This document shows, piece by piece, positions 26,291 through 34,641 of a stretch of DNA of 42,150 nucleotides (position 1 is its first letter; each line of letters starts with the position of its first letter). The translations under genes were made by a program, and so were the position numbers. The notes beneath the pieces were generated by a model. That model did no database searches and had not been told where the DNA came from. It was given only the letters and a program-made list of their open reading frames with translations. Origin of the DNA: Lachnospiraceae bacterium (lineage in GTDB: Bacteria; Bacillota; Clostridia; Lachnospirales; Lachnospiraceae); NCBI GenBank assembly GCA_910574715.1, contig CAJTCH010000046.1, forward strand, positions 1-42,150, in the 5' to 3' direction.

Positions 26291-26889
26291 TGGATTTAAA
26301 CAAATTTAAATGGACGAGAGAGCCTGAGCATTATATCATCGGCAAGGATACAATTGAGATTATTACGAAACCGCATACGGATCTGTGGCAGAGAACTTAT
26401 TATCATTTTCAGAATGACAATGCTCCGGTACTGCAGATGGAGACAGAGGAGAAATATTTTAGTTTCGTTGTAAAGACGGAATTTCATGAGAGTCATCACA
26501 GGTTTGACCAGTGCGGTATCGTCATGTATCTGGACAGTGAGAATTGGCTGAAAGGTTCTATCGAATATGAAAATGATGAGTATCAGCATTTGGGAAGCGT
26601 AGTGACGAATAACGGGTATTCAGATTGGGCGACGACAGTGATTGACGCTTCGGTGAAATCCATGTGGTATCGGTTTAGCCGGAGAGAAAATGATTACTGT
26701 ATCGAATGCTCAAGAGACGGTATTAGATTTGAACAGATGAGAATCTGCCATATGCACGGCGGAAAGGGGAAGATTCAGTTTGGGATCTATGCCTGCTCGC
26801 CGGAGGAATCTTCATTTAAGGCGGTATTTTCTAATCTGCAGATGATGGAATGCCAGTGGAAGGCGCATGACGGGCAGCAGCCAGACTAA
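26290..26889 (+). CDS. DUF1349-like beta-sandwich protein
   Basis: The 199-residue protein has no signal peptide or membrane helix. It fits the DUF1349 (concanavalin-like) fold: KFKWTREPEHYIIGKDTIEI at the start, TDLWQRTYYHF, then FDQCGIVMYLDSENWLKGSI, and FGIYACSPE near the end. Family members are cytoplasmic and probably bind carbohydrate, but the true role is unproven. The ATG shares a base with the stop of the wall-protein gene (TAATG), so the two are coupled. This pairing of a secreted protein with a cytoplasmic one is odd. A strong terminator follows. Confidence 0.85.
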   Translation: MDLNKFKWTREPEHYIIGKDTIEIITKPHTDLWQRTYYHFQNDNAPVLQMETEEKYFSFVVKTEFHESHHRFDQCGIVMYLDSENWLKGSIEYENDEYQHLGSVVTNNGYSDWATTVIDASVKSMWYRFSRRENDYCIECSRDGIRFEQMRICHMHGGKGKIQFGIYACSPEESSFKAVFSNLQMMECQWKAHDGQQPD

Positions 26890-26898
26890 TATAGTTAG

Positions 26899-26944
26899 AA
26901 AGAGATAACTGTCAGACTTCGAGAGCTTTGACAGTTATCTCTTT
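26899..26944. terminator. bidirectional terminator
   Basis: AAAGAGATAACTGTCA (26899-26914) and TGACAGTTATCTCTTT (26929-26944) pair perfectly over 16 bases with a 14-base loop. It lies between convergent genes and should end transcription from both sides. Confidence 0.88.
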
Positions 26945-26986
26945 ATCTTTGAAAGCTTGGGAGTGATTATCTTCGCAGTAACAGAA

Positions 26987-28582
26987 TCAAACTACTACTT
27001 CAAGGATCACTCTATCGCCGCAGATAATTTCCTTTGCGCCCGGTATCTTATGCTTATTAAAATTGAAGCTGAGCAGATAGCCTTTTTGAACATGATATGC
27101 GTCCAGGTAGTCTGCCAATTGGGCTTCTCCGCGTTTATTATATTCGTTTCCGCGCCAAATCTTGATTTCTATGATGTATTGTACTCCGCGGTAATCGACG
27201 ATTACATCGGTTCGTCCATTATCCCGTGTCCGTGATTCGATATAGTAATTCCCAGTGCCGTTGATGATTGGTTTTAGATACAGCAGGAAAAATTTCCGCC
27301 CATTTTCTTCGATGAATTTTTCATCGGCAGAACTGTATAGATCGTTCCAGTGTGTCATGAATTTTTTCAGTACCAGATCCATATCTAAGAAGCCGTTTTT
27401 AATAAATTGGTTCTTGTCAATGTTCCCTTCTGTAAAGAGCTGATTCCCAACTTCCTTCTCGAATAAGAAGTAATTATAGAAGCAAGTCTCGAAAATCCGG
27501 TTGGCGATTACCAAGGTTCCCTGTTCGTTCTTCACAAAACCAAACATGGATGCGATATCAATAACGGTGTTCTCAGGATTGTATGAGATTCTGTAACCTT
27601 TGAATAAGATCGCCTGTACAATCTCCTTTAATTCAGGATAATCGATAAGCTTATTAATAAGAGAACCAAACAGAGGATTTTTTGTGTAAAACAAGATCTT
27701 CACTGCTTCAAGGAATCCTTCTTTTGTCCAGGCAGAAGATGGATTCGGGAAGTTGGGAGTGCCGGCAATTTTCTCATCTATAAGTTTACAGATCCGGGAA
27801 ACCAGATATGGATACCCGGAGGTATAGGCATAAAGGAGATCTGCGATCAGAGCAGTATTCATTCCTGTATGACGGTCCTGCTCATATTCTGTAAGCATCT
27901 CCTGTATTTCAAGAGACTGAAAACTCATAGATACATCAAATTCTGCCGCGATGTTCCACGGGCTGTTTTTTTGATGTTCCTTATCTGAGCGAATTTTTAA
28001 TTTTAGATTTCTAATATCGTATACACCAGCCAGAATCACAGAATGAAAGGTAGGTCGCTGCCGCATCTTGAGATACTTATTACGAAGCATACCCAAAAAT
28101 GACAAGAAAATCTCTTGATTTCCCGCCTGATCCACTTCATCGATAAGCAAGACAACCGGTTTGTCAGCTGTTTTACATATGTTTGAGATTAAATTGGATA
28201 TAGCAGGGAAATTAACGGCAGTAGTGTCAGACTGCCGTATATTTTCCAAAGCATCCCTTGCAGAATCAGCGATGCCATCTGTCTCGCCATATGCAATAGC
28301 ATCGAACAGAAGCCCGGAGAATATCTTGCAAAAAGCAGATTCACTGCGGTAGGATTCTTCGGACAGTCCTTCGAAGCTGATATAGAACACAGAATAAGAT
28401 TTTCGAAGCTGTTCGCTTAGCCTGTCAAGGGTGGTTGTCTTTCCATATTGACGTCCTCTGTTGATAGAGAAATACTTCCTGTTATCAACTAGTTTTTGTA
28501 TTTGTCTGATTCGCGGATCCAGATTCACCATATAGTGTTCATCAGGATAACAGGGGCCCTCTGTGTTAAAATATCTTGCCAT
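26987..28582 (-). CDS. AAA ATPase with C-terminal PD-(D/E)XK-like domain
   Basis: The 531-residue protein begins MARYFNTEGPCYPDEHYMVN, typical of the AAA-ATPase-like/DUF1703 group. It has Walker A GRQYGKTT (43-50) and Walker B VVLLIDEVDQAG (about 145-156). Its C-terminus has a PD-(D/E)XK-like pattern, TDVIVDYRGVQYIIEIKIW (D, then EIK). I start at ATG 28582, nine bases after AAAGGAG, rather than at the TTG two codons earlier. Such proteins are common in anaerobes, vary greatly between strains and have no settled function; defence or a mobile-element link has been suggested. It follows the FAD protein gene by 14 bases and is probably co-transcribed with it. Confidence 0.85.
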   Translation of the reverse strand: MARYFNTEGPCYPDEHYMVNLDPRIRQIQKLVDNRKYFSINRGRQYGKTTTLDRLSEQLRKSYSVFYISFEGLSEESYRSESAFCKIFSGLLFDAIAYGETDGIADSARDALENIRQSDTTAVNFPAISNLISNICKTADKPVVLLIDEVDQAGNQEIFLSFLGMLRNKYLKMRQRPTFHSVILAGVYDIRNLKLKIRSDKEHQKNSPWNIAAEFDVSMSFQSLEIQEMLTEYEQDRHTGMNTALIADLLYAYTSGYPYLVSRICKLIDEKIAGTPNFPNPSSAWTKEGFLEAVKILFYTKNPLFGSLINKLIDYPELKEIVQAILFKGYRISYNPENTVIDIASMFGFVKNEQGTLVIANRIFETCFYNYFLFEKEVGNQLFTEGNIDKNQFIKNGFLDMDLVLKKFMTHWNDLYSSADEKFIEENGRKFFLLYLKPIINGTGNYYIESRTRDNGRTDVIVDYRGVQYIIEIKIWRGNEYNKRGEAQLADYLDAYHVQKGYLLSFNFNKHKIPGAKEIICGDRVILEVVV

Positions 28583-28596
28583 ATGCAATCGCTCCT

Positions 28597-29967
28597 TTAT
28601 AACGATTCTGCAATATGCCGTGCTACATACACGCCGCTTGCCGAAGCGTGGGAGAGAGAATGTGTTACTCCGCTTCCGTCCCCTATGATATAGAGCCCTT
28701 TAAACCGGCTCTCCAGGTTTTCATTGATATCTACTTCCATGTTGTAGAACTTCACCTCTACACCGTAGAGCAGGGTATCGTCATTGGCAGTTCCCGGTGC
28801 GATCTTATCCAGGGCATAGATCATCTCCATAATGCCGTCCAGGATCCTCTTAGGCAGCACAAGGCTTAAGTCTCCGGGCGTGGCGGCAAGGGTTGGAGTT
28901 ACCAGCCCTTCCTGGATCCGGTTGGCGGTGCTCCGCCGTCCTCTCACCAGATCTCCGAACCGCTGTACGATCACACCCCCGCCGAGCATGTTCGAAAGCC
29001 TGGCGATACTCTCACCGTAGCCGTTGCTGTCCTTGAAAGGCTCGGAGAAATGCTTGGCAACCAGCAGGGCAAAGTTCGTATTCTCTGTCTGATGCTCGGC
29101 ATCTTCGTAACTGTGTCCGTTGACGGTGACGATGCCGTTGGTATTCTCATTCACCACGATACCGTAAGGATTCATACAGAAGGTACGGACGTTGTCTTCG
29201 AACTTCTCCGTGCGGTAGACGATCTTGCTCTCATATAATTCATCGGTCAGGTGTGAGAAGATAACGGCAGGAAGCTCCACGCGTACCCCGATATCCACAC
29301 GGTTGGACTTGGTCGGGATGTCAAGCTCGTGGCAGATCTTCTCCATCCACTTGCTTCCGCTTCTTCCGACGGAGATGATGCATTTCTTACAATTCGCAGA
29401 CTGTTCTCCATAATGAACACGGTAGCCGTCTTCAAGACATTCCACGCTGTCTATCGCAGTGTTGAAATGAAAATCCACCTGATCCTTCAATTTGTCATAT
29501 AATTTCTCCAAAACCACATAATTGATATCCGTTCCCAGATGGCGGACGGAAGCATCCAGAAGCTTGAGCTTATTCTGCAGGCAGACCTTCTTGAACTGGG
29601 TACCGGCGGTGGAATACATCTTCGTCTGTTCACCGCCGTGGCTGGTGTTGATGTCGTCCACATAACGCATCAGGTCAAGGGCCTGTTCCTTCCCTATATA
29701 CTCGTAGAGAGTACCGCCGAAGTCGTTGGTGATGTTATATTTCCCGTCTGAAAATGCACCTGCGCCGCCGAATCCGTTCATGATCGCGCAGGTCTTGCAT
29801 TTGATGCAGGACTTTACCTTCTTGCCGTCGATGGGGCAATGCCTGTCCTTAAGCGGACCCCCTGCCTCGAAGACGGCGATCTTGAGGCTGCTGCTTTTCT
29901 TAACCAGCTCGTAGGCAGAGAAGATCCCGCCGGGACCTGCGCCTACTATAATTACATCATAATTCAT
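28597..29967 (-). CDS. COG2509-type FAD-dependent oxidoreductase
   Basis: The 456-residue flavoprotein starts at ATG 29967 with GAAAGGAG ahead. It has the FAD-binding DVIIVGAGPGGIFSAYEL (residues 4-21). A cysteine cluster (CPIDGKKVKSCIKCKTC, about 41-57) is followed by NGFGGAGAFSDGKYNI. IIGDGSGVTHSLSHASASG near the end marks the second FAD-binding region. This layout matches the uncharacterised COG2509 dehydrogenases of anaerobes. The cysteine pattern might hold a cofactor or act in redox chemistry; that is inference. It is read from a consensus promoter (30023-30051) and precedes the AAA/PD-(D/E)XK gene. Confidence 0.87.
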   Translation of the reverse strand: MNYDVIIVGAGPGGIFSAYELVKKSSSLKIAVFEAGGPLKDRHCPIDGKKVKSCIKCKTCAIMNGFGGAGAFSDGKYNITNDFGGTLYEYIGKEQALDLMRYVDDINTSHGGEQTKMYSTAGTQFKKVCLQNKLKLLDASVRHLGTDINYVVLEKLYDKLKDQVDFHFNTAIDSVECLEDGYRVHYGEQSANCKKCIISVGRSGSKWMEKICHELDIPTKSNRVDIGVRVELPAVIFSHLTDELYESKIVYRTEKFEDNVRTFCMNPYGIVVNENTNGIVTVNGHSYEDAEHQTENTNFALLVAKHFSEPFKDSNGYGESIARLSNMLGGGVIVQRFGDLVRGRRSTANRIQEGLVTPTLAATPGDLSLVLPKRILDGIMEMIYALDKIAPGTANDDTLLYGVEVKFYNMEVDINENLESRFKGLYIIGDGSGVTHSLSHASASGVYVARHIAESL

Positions 29968-30022
29968 AGTGTGTGACTCCTTTCTAAAAAACTGCCATGA
30001 CACTCAACCGTAAGTATCTCCC

Positions 30023-30051
30023 ATTATAGAGTGAGGGCCAGATTCAGTCAA
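30023..30051 (-). promoter_or_regulatory. promoter for the FAD protein and AAA protein genes
   Basis: On the minus strand TTGACT (30051-30046), 17 bases and TATAAT (30028-30023) form a near-consensus promoter. Its -35 box overlaps the stop codon of the MATE gene. Confidence 0.7.
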
Positions 30052-31367
30052 GACTCTTTTCGACTATAATACAGGAAGAGAGCAGCGGTAAGCAGCAGAC
30101 ACAGTCCTTCTGCCATAGTGGCCGCCCACCAGATTCCGCTTCCGCCAAAGAGCGCCGTCAGGATCTGAAGACTTAAGGCGACAAAAAGAAAGCCTCTGCC
30201 AAGGGAAATCGCCATGGCAGACTTAGGGGATTCGATGGCTGTAAAATACCCTCCGATGATAACGTTAAATCCGCAGAGCAGAAAGGAGTACGAGACGGTG
30301 TCAAATATCCTCACGGAGGCGCTGCGAAGTTCTGACAGCTCTGGCGAGATAAACAGATTCACCAGAGGCGCTGCGCTGCCCCGGGATATGAGGAAGGCTG
30401 CAATAGAGAAAACAGTACCGAACATTAAGGCGTATTTCAGCAGCCTGTGATATTTGCCGGGTATCCCTTTGCCGTAATAGTAGCTGACCAGCGGCTGTAT
30501 CCCCTGGGCGATACCTGCCATGGACATGACGATGATGGTGCTGACATAGGTGACGATGGTGTAGCTTACGATGAATTCCTCGTCCAAATATGTCAGGATC
30601 GCATGGTTGAACAGGAAGATAACGATTCCGGCGGAGAATTCCGTGATGCCGGAGGATAGCCCGATCTTCATTGTCCGCCAGGTAAGAGACAGGGACGGAG
30701 TGAACCGTACTAGCTTCATATGAGTCCTTTTGCTGCAGAAATGCGTCAGGTACAGAAGGACCACGATGAATTGGGAAAGCCCTGTTGCAAATGCGGCTCC
30801 CCAGACGCCTTTGTGAAATGCGATCACGAACAGATAATCAAGGATGCAGTTCAACACGGCTCCGGCCGTGACGATGATTGTAGCCAGCATCGGATATCCG
30901 TCGGTCTTGATCAGCACCTCCAAAGAGTAAGAGCTGATAAAGAAGACGCTGAAACAGGCGATAGTGGTAATATAAGTTCTGACATATCCTATCGTAAGCC
31001 TGGTGGCGCCAAGGAACAGGGCGATTTCTTCGGATTTCCATAGTACGGCGGCGGTGATCAGCGCGGACACCAGGACTACCGTCAGAATATTCTGAGTAAA
31101 TACTTCCTTCGCCGGTGTCTCTTCTTTCTTGCCAAGCAGGATTGCAATAACGGTGGATGAACCGACTGCGAACATTAGCGCAACAGAGAACAGCAGGGTG
31201 ACGAAGGGCATGGCGATATTGACGCCGGACAGCGCAAGCTCCGATACGCCCCTTGCCACGAACAGCCCGTCGATCATGGTATAGAGGGTGAAGACCCACT
31301 GTGCGATCAGCGACGGAATGATAAAACGGAAAAAATCATGTTTTAATGATTTGCCTTCTAATTTCAT
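30048..31367 (-). CDS. MATE family efflux transporter
   Basis: The 439-residue protein has about twelve membrane segments. MATE traits include IPSLIAQWVFTLYTMIDGLF (about 16-35), ALSGVNIAMPFVTLLFS and, after the middle, GISSGITEF-like repetition (IGLSSGITEFSAGI) with GIAQGIQPLVSYYYG, typical of the NorM/DinF group. It exports drugs or other organic cations using a sodium or proton gradient. I start at ATG 31367 because AGGAGG lies 9 bases away; the ATG two codons earlier is only 3 bases from it. Its promoter has a 19-bp spacer with a dyad, implying control by a MerR-type activator. Confidence 0.9.
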   Translation of the reverse strand: MKLEGKSLKHDFFRFIIPSLIAQWVFTLYTMIDGLFVARGVSELALSGVNIAMPFVTLLFSVALMFAVGSSTVIAILLGKKEETPAKEVFTQNILTVVLVSALITAAVLWKSEEIALFLGATRLTIGYVRTYITTIACFSVFFISSYSLEVLIKTDGYPMLATIIVTAGAVLNCILDYLFVIAFHKGVWGAAFATGLSQFIVVLLYLTHFCSKRTHMKLVRFTPSLSLTWRTMKIGLSSGITEFSAGIVIFLFNHAILTYLDEEFIVSYTIVTYVSTIIVMSMAGIAQGIQPLVSYYYGKGIPGKYHRLLKYALMFGTVFSIAAFLISRGSAAPLVNLFISPELSELRSASVRIFDTVSYSFLLCGFNVIIGGYFTAIESPKSAMAISLGRGFLFVALSLQILTALFGGSGIWWAATMAEGLCLLLTAALFLYYSRKES

Positions 31368-31394
31368 AGACATAAACCTCCTGAATATGTATTC

Positions 31395-31425
31395 ATATTA
31401 AACCTTAGTATTATACGAAGGTCAA
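31395..31425 (-). promoter_or_regulatory. MATE promoter of MerR-regulated type
   Basis: On the minus strand TTGACC (31425-31420) and TAATAT (31400-31395) are 19 bases apart, two more than usual. A nearly perfect dyad lies in the spacer: CCTTAGTATTATACGAAGG on the plus strand (31403-31421), CCTT...AAGG with GTAT...ATAC inside. Long spacers holding a dyad are the hallmark of promoters activated by MerR-family proteins, which twist the DNA to realign the boxes. The likely regulator is encoded at 32791. Confidence 0.7.
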
Positions 31426-31439
31426 GATAGTTTTTGTAA

Positions 31440-31468
31440 TTGTTTTTAGAAGTGATTGCGTCTATAAT
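31440..31468 (+). promoter_or_regulatory. promoter for the PstS-like protein and MerR genes
   Basis: TTGTTT (31440-31445), 17 bases and TATAAT (31463-31468) lie 36 bases before the ATG at 31505. It is divergent from the MATE promoter, and the two -35 boxes are about 15 bases apart. Confidence 0.6.
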
Positions 31469-31504
31469 AAAAAGAATAAAAGTGTATTCAGTAAGGAGAA
31501 AAAG

Positions 31505-32782
31505 ATGTTAATATTTTTATTATTTCTGTGGGTGCATCTGGGGATGCTGTTAGGAGGAATATTATTGATCAAGCGGGGGAAACTGACGCTGGGAAGGAGT
31601 ATCCTGACGGTCTGGCTGCTTATTCTGGCGGTGCCGGCAGCATATCTTATCCTGGCGGTCGCGGCGCTGACAGTACAGGCGGTGCTTGGAGTGTCACCGG
31701 ACCGGTATGTGGCAGTGCTGGCAGGTATCGCCGCATTGGTGATTGCCATATTCCTCTGCATCATATGGGGTGTCCTTAAGAAGAAGAAGGTCTATGTTCC
31801 CATCTGTGTTATAAGCGGGATTCTGGCGCTTGCCCTGGGAGGAAATGCGGCATATGACATTTACCAGAGGAGCATCCCCAAGATCAGCGAGAAGGACAAC
31901 CTGCTGTATACCTATGCGCCTTACGGCAGCGGCAGCAAGGTCTATATCCCGGATGAGGAACCGGAGATCCGGTTCACGGAGGATATTCCAAGGATGGACG
32001 GCGCGACGGCGCTGTATCCGATCTACTCGTCATTTGCAAGGATGGTGTATCCAAAGGAAGTTCTGGAGAGAGAAGAGTATGAGATCTATAATAATGAGTA
32101 TCTGCAGTGTACCAAGACGCCGCAGGCGTATGAGAATCTTGCGAATGGAGAGGTAGATGTGATCTTTGCCGCGGCTCCGTCGGATGAACAGGTGAAGTAT
32201 GCGAAGGATCTGGGAGTAGAATTCGAACTGACGCCCATCGGCAGGGAAGCGTTCGTATTCTTCGTCAACGTGAAGAACCCGATTGAGGAGATCACGGTGG
32301 AGCAGATTCAGCAGATCTATTCCGGAGAGCTCACGCAGTGGGAGGAGCTTGGAGTGAAAGGATTTGGAGAGATCCGGGCATTTCAGAGGAGCGAGGGCAG
32401 CGGGAGCCAGAGCACCCTTGAGAAGCTGATGGAAGGCAAAGATCTCATGGAAGCGCCCAAGGAAGACGTGGTGGATATGATGGCGGGAATCATAGAGCGG
32501 ACGGCGGATTACAAGAACTACAGGAATGCGCTGGGTTTTTCGTTCCGTTTTTACTCTATGGAAATGATTCAGAATAAGCAGATCAAGCTGCTTGAAGTGG
32601 ACGGAATCTCCCCGACGGAAGAGAATATTGAGAACGGGACCTATCCTCTGGCATCAGAATTCTACGCGGTGACCAGACCGGATGCCAGCGAGAACACGAA
32701 GAAGCTGGTAGAATGGATACAAGGAGAGCAGGGGCAGGATATCATCAAGGGGACGGGGTATACGCCGCTGGAAATGGAATAG
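31505..32782 (+). CDS. membrane-tethered PstS-like substrate-binding protein
   Basis: The 425-residue protein has about four hydrophobic segments in its first 115 residues, then a periplasmic-binding-like domain (about 140-425). The binding domain shows DGATALYPIYSSFARMVYP, NGEVDVIFAAAPSDEQ, QQIYSGELTQW and RSEGSGSQSTLEKLM. These follow the pattern of PstS-type phosphate and anion binders. It lacks a lipobox; the binding domain is instead joined to a multi-helix membrane anchor. There is no permease. The MerR gene starts 8 bases after its stop. The ligand is unknown. A sensor or scavenger role is possible. Confidence 0.82.
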   Translation: MLIFLLFLWVHLGMLLGGILLIKRGKLTLGRSILTVWLLILAVPAAYLILAVAALTVQAVLGVSPDRYVAVLAGIAALVIAIFLCIIWGVLKKKKVYVPICVISGILALALGGNAAYDIYQRSIPKISEKDNLLYTYAPYGSGSKVYIPDEEPEIRFTEDIPRMDGATALYPIYSSFARMVYPKEVLEREEYEIYNNEYLQCTKTPQAYENLANGEVDVIFAAAPSDEQVKYAKDLGVEFELTPIGREAFVFFVNVKNPIEEITVEQIQQIYSGELTQWEELGVKGFGEIRAFQRSEGSGSQSTLEKLMEGKDLMEAPKEDVVDMMAGIIERTADYKNYRNALGFSFRFYSMEMIQNKQIKLLEVDGISPTEENIENGTYPLASEFYAVTRPDASENTKKLVEWIQGEQGQDIIKGTGYTPLEME

Positions 32783-32790
32783 GACTGATT

Positions 32791-33591
32791 ATGAAAAAGT
32801 ATTTTAAGATAGGTGAGATATCGAAGCTGTATCATATCGGCGCAGATTCCCTGCGGTATTATGAGAAGATTGGAATCTTAAAGCCCAGGCGGGGAGAGAA
32901 CCAGTACCGGCTCTACCGCACGGAGGATATCTGGAGGCTGAATGTGATACGGGAGCTCAGGGAGCTGGGATTCTCTATGGAGCAGATCGGGGATTACCTG
33001 AAGGATCATACGGTGGACACGGCCAGGGCGATGTTAGAAGATGAGCTCCGTATGATCGAAGCGAAGCAGGAGAAGTTAAGGCAGCTTCAAAGGAATGTAG
33101 AAGAGCGGGTCCGGATGCTGACTGAATGCGGGAATAAGGAGATGGGGAAGGTCAGGCTTATCCGTCTGCCGGACAGGCGTTGTCATTATATTGACGAAGG
33201 ATACCAGAAGGACGAGGAGATGGACGTGCTGATCAAGCGTCTGCTGAACAGGAGTCCGGAGAAATTATACATTATAGGAAGCAACCGGATCGGGTCTGTT
33301 ATTTTAGCAGAGAATGCCGAGAGCGGCCGGTGCAGGGAGTATTCCGGAGTGTTCATGATCGATGGGGAAGGTGATACAGTGATCCCCGGCGGAGATTATC
33401 TGACCGTCAGCTATCGCGGGGATTGCAGGCAGAATTATGAGTTCCTGCCGCAGCTTCTAAGATATGCTAAGGAGAAGGGGTATCGGATGGTGAGCGACGT
33501 GTATGAGATCTTGTGGGTGGATATTCATGTGTCGGAGAAGGTGGAAGAGCATATCACGGAGCTGCAGTTCCGGGTGGAGATTTTTCTATAA
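32791..33591 (+). CDS. MerR family transcriptional regulator
   Basis: The 266-residue regulator has an N-terminal MerR helix-turn-helix (FKIGEISKLYHIGADSLRYY, about 5-24, then YEKIGILKP and YRLYRTEDIWRL), a coiled dimerisation helix (about 80-120), and a C-terminal effector domain (about 130-266). The effector domain has the GyrI/BmrR-like look (FMIDGEGDTVIPGGDYLTVSY, read in part), which usually binds drug-like ligands. The start at 32791 avoids overlap with the preceding gene; the longer frame from 32713 has no ribosome site. It is co-transcribed with the PstS-like gene. The MerR-type promoter at 31395-31425 makes the MATE exporter its likely target, and self-control is also possible. Confidence 0.9.
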   Translation: MKKYFKIGEISKLYHIGADSLRYYEKIGILKPRRGENQYRLYRTEDIWRLNVIRELRELGFSMEQIGDYLKDHTVDTARAMLEDELRMIEAKQEKLRQLQRNVEERVRMLTECGNKEMGKVRLIRLPDRRCHYIDEGYQKDEEMDVLIKRLLNRSPEKLYIIGSNRIGSVILAENAESGRCREYSGVFMIDGEGDTVIPGGDYLTVSYRGDCRQNYEFLPQLLRYAKEKGYRMVSDVYEILWVDIHVSEKVEEHITELQFRVEIFL

Positions 33592-33598
33592 GTTATTA

Positions 33599-33627
33599 TT
33601 GTAAATTTCTATATGGAATGCTAGAAT
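33599..33627 (+). promoter_or_regulatory. promoter for the YitT-family gene
   Basis: TTGTAA (33599-33604), 17 bases and TAGAAT (33622-33627) lie about 80 bases before the ATG at 33706. Confidence 0.55.
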
Positions 33628-33705
33628 GAACGAAAGATAGTAATGGTACAGACGAGCTGCCCTGTTACGAAGAATATTCAAGAGATACAATTGAGAGGTA
33701 CAGTG

Positions 33706-34593
33706 ATGTTGAAGGGGATAAATGATAAGAAAAAAGAGGAGATCATTCAGACGGCATCTATCGTCGCGGGATGTCTGATCTATGCGATAGGCCTGAATAT
33801 GCTGATCACGCCGCTCGCATTATATAATGGGGGATTCATGGGTATTGCGCAGTTGATCCGTACCTTTATGGTCAGTGTCCTGCATATCCGGATACCGCAG
33901 GGGATGGATATTGCGGGTGCGATCTACTATGTCATGAATGTTCCGCTGTTCTATATGGGATGGCGTATCATGGGGAAAGCATTCTTCATGAAGTCATTGT
34001 TCGGTACGACTGTGATCAGTATCTTCCTGGTGCTGGTTCCGGTGCCGGGAACGCCGATCATCGAAGATTATCTGACTGCTTGTATTATCGGCGGTATCAT
34101 CGCAGGGTTTGGGAGCGGTCTGATCCTGCGGGGAAGAGGATCGGCAGGCGGTCCGGACATCATCGGTGTGTGCTGCCTGAAGAAACGGATTAACCTGAGT
34201 GTGGGGCAGGTCAATATTCTGCTGAATATGGTGGTATACGGAATCTGTCTGTTCATGTTTAATATTGAGATTGTGGTGTATTCTCTGATCTATGCGACGG
34301 TATTTGCATTGACGGTTGATAAGATACATATTCAGAATATTAATACAAGTGTGATGATATTTACCAAGAAGCTTGGAATCTCTAAGGCAATCATGGAACA
34401 GACCGGACGCGGAGTTACGACCTGGGATGGTGAAGGAGCGTATACACATATGCGGTCTTATATTTTATTTGTGATGATTTCCAAATATGAGGTGAACCAG
34501 ATTAAGCAGATTGTGCATAGCATTGATCCGGATGCGTTTATGATCCTGACGGAAGGGTCTGCTGTGGTTGGGAATTTTGAGAAGCGGTTATAA
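33706..34593 (+). CDS. YitT family membrane protein
   Basis: The 295-residue protein has five to six membrane segments in its first two thirds (DUF161 type: ASIVAGCLIYAIGLNMLITP, LYNGGFMGIAQLI, then GRGSAGGPDIIG). A soluble C-terminal DUF2179-like domain (about 215-295) carries the typical GRGVTTWDGEGAYTHM and DPDAFMILTEGSAVVGNFEK segments. The function is not known; the C-terminal domain is thought to bind a small ligand. I start at ATG 33706, which has GAGAGG ahead; the frame is open back to 33643. It forms a single-gene unit with a terminator after it. Confidence 0.9.
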   Translation: MLKGINDKKKEEIIQTASIVAGCLIYAIGLNMLITPLALYNGGFMGIAQLIRTFMVSVLHIRIPQGMDIAGAIYYVMNVPLFYMGWRIMGKAFFMKSLFGTTVISIFLVLVPVPGTPIIEDYLTACIIGGIIAGFGSGLILRGRGSAGGPDIIGVCCLKKRINLSVGQVNILLNMVVYGICLFMFNIEIVVYSLIYATVFALTVDKIHIQNINTSVMIFTKKLGISKAIMEQTGRGVTTWDGEGAYTHMRSYILFVMISKYEVNQIKQIVHSIDPDAFMILTEGSAVVGNFEKRL

Positions 34594-34613
34594 AGATTTC
34601 CTTTTTAGAATAG

Positions 34614-34641
34614 AAAGAGTGGCTGTTCAACCACTCTTTTT
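34614..34641. terminator. bidirectional terminator
   Basis: AAAGAGTGG (34614-34622) and CCACTCTTT (34631-34639) pair perfectly with an 8-base loop, with T residues beyond on the plus strand. It separates the YitT gene from the convergent Cys-rich gene, whose stop codon lies at its edge. Confidence 0.85.

Noticed and set aside
32713..32790. Earlier start of the MerR frame inside the PstS-like gene.
   Set aside because: MerR proteins begin at the helix-turn-helix (MKKYFKIGEI), and no ribosome site serves the earlier start.
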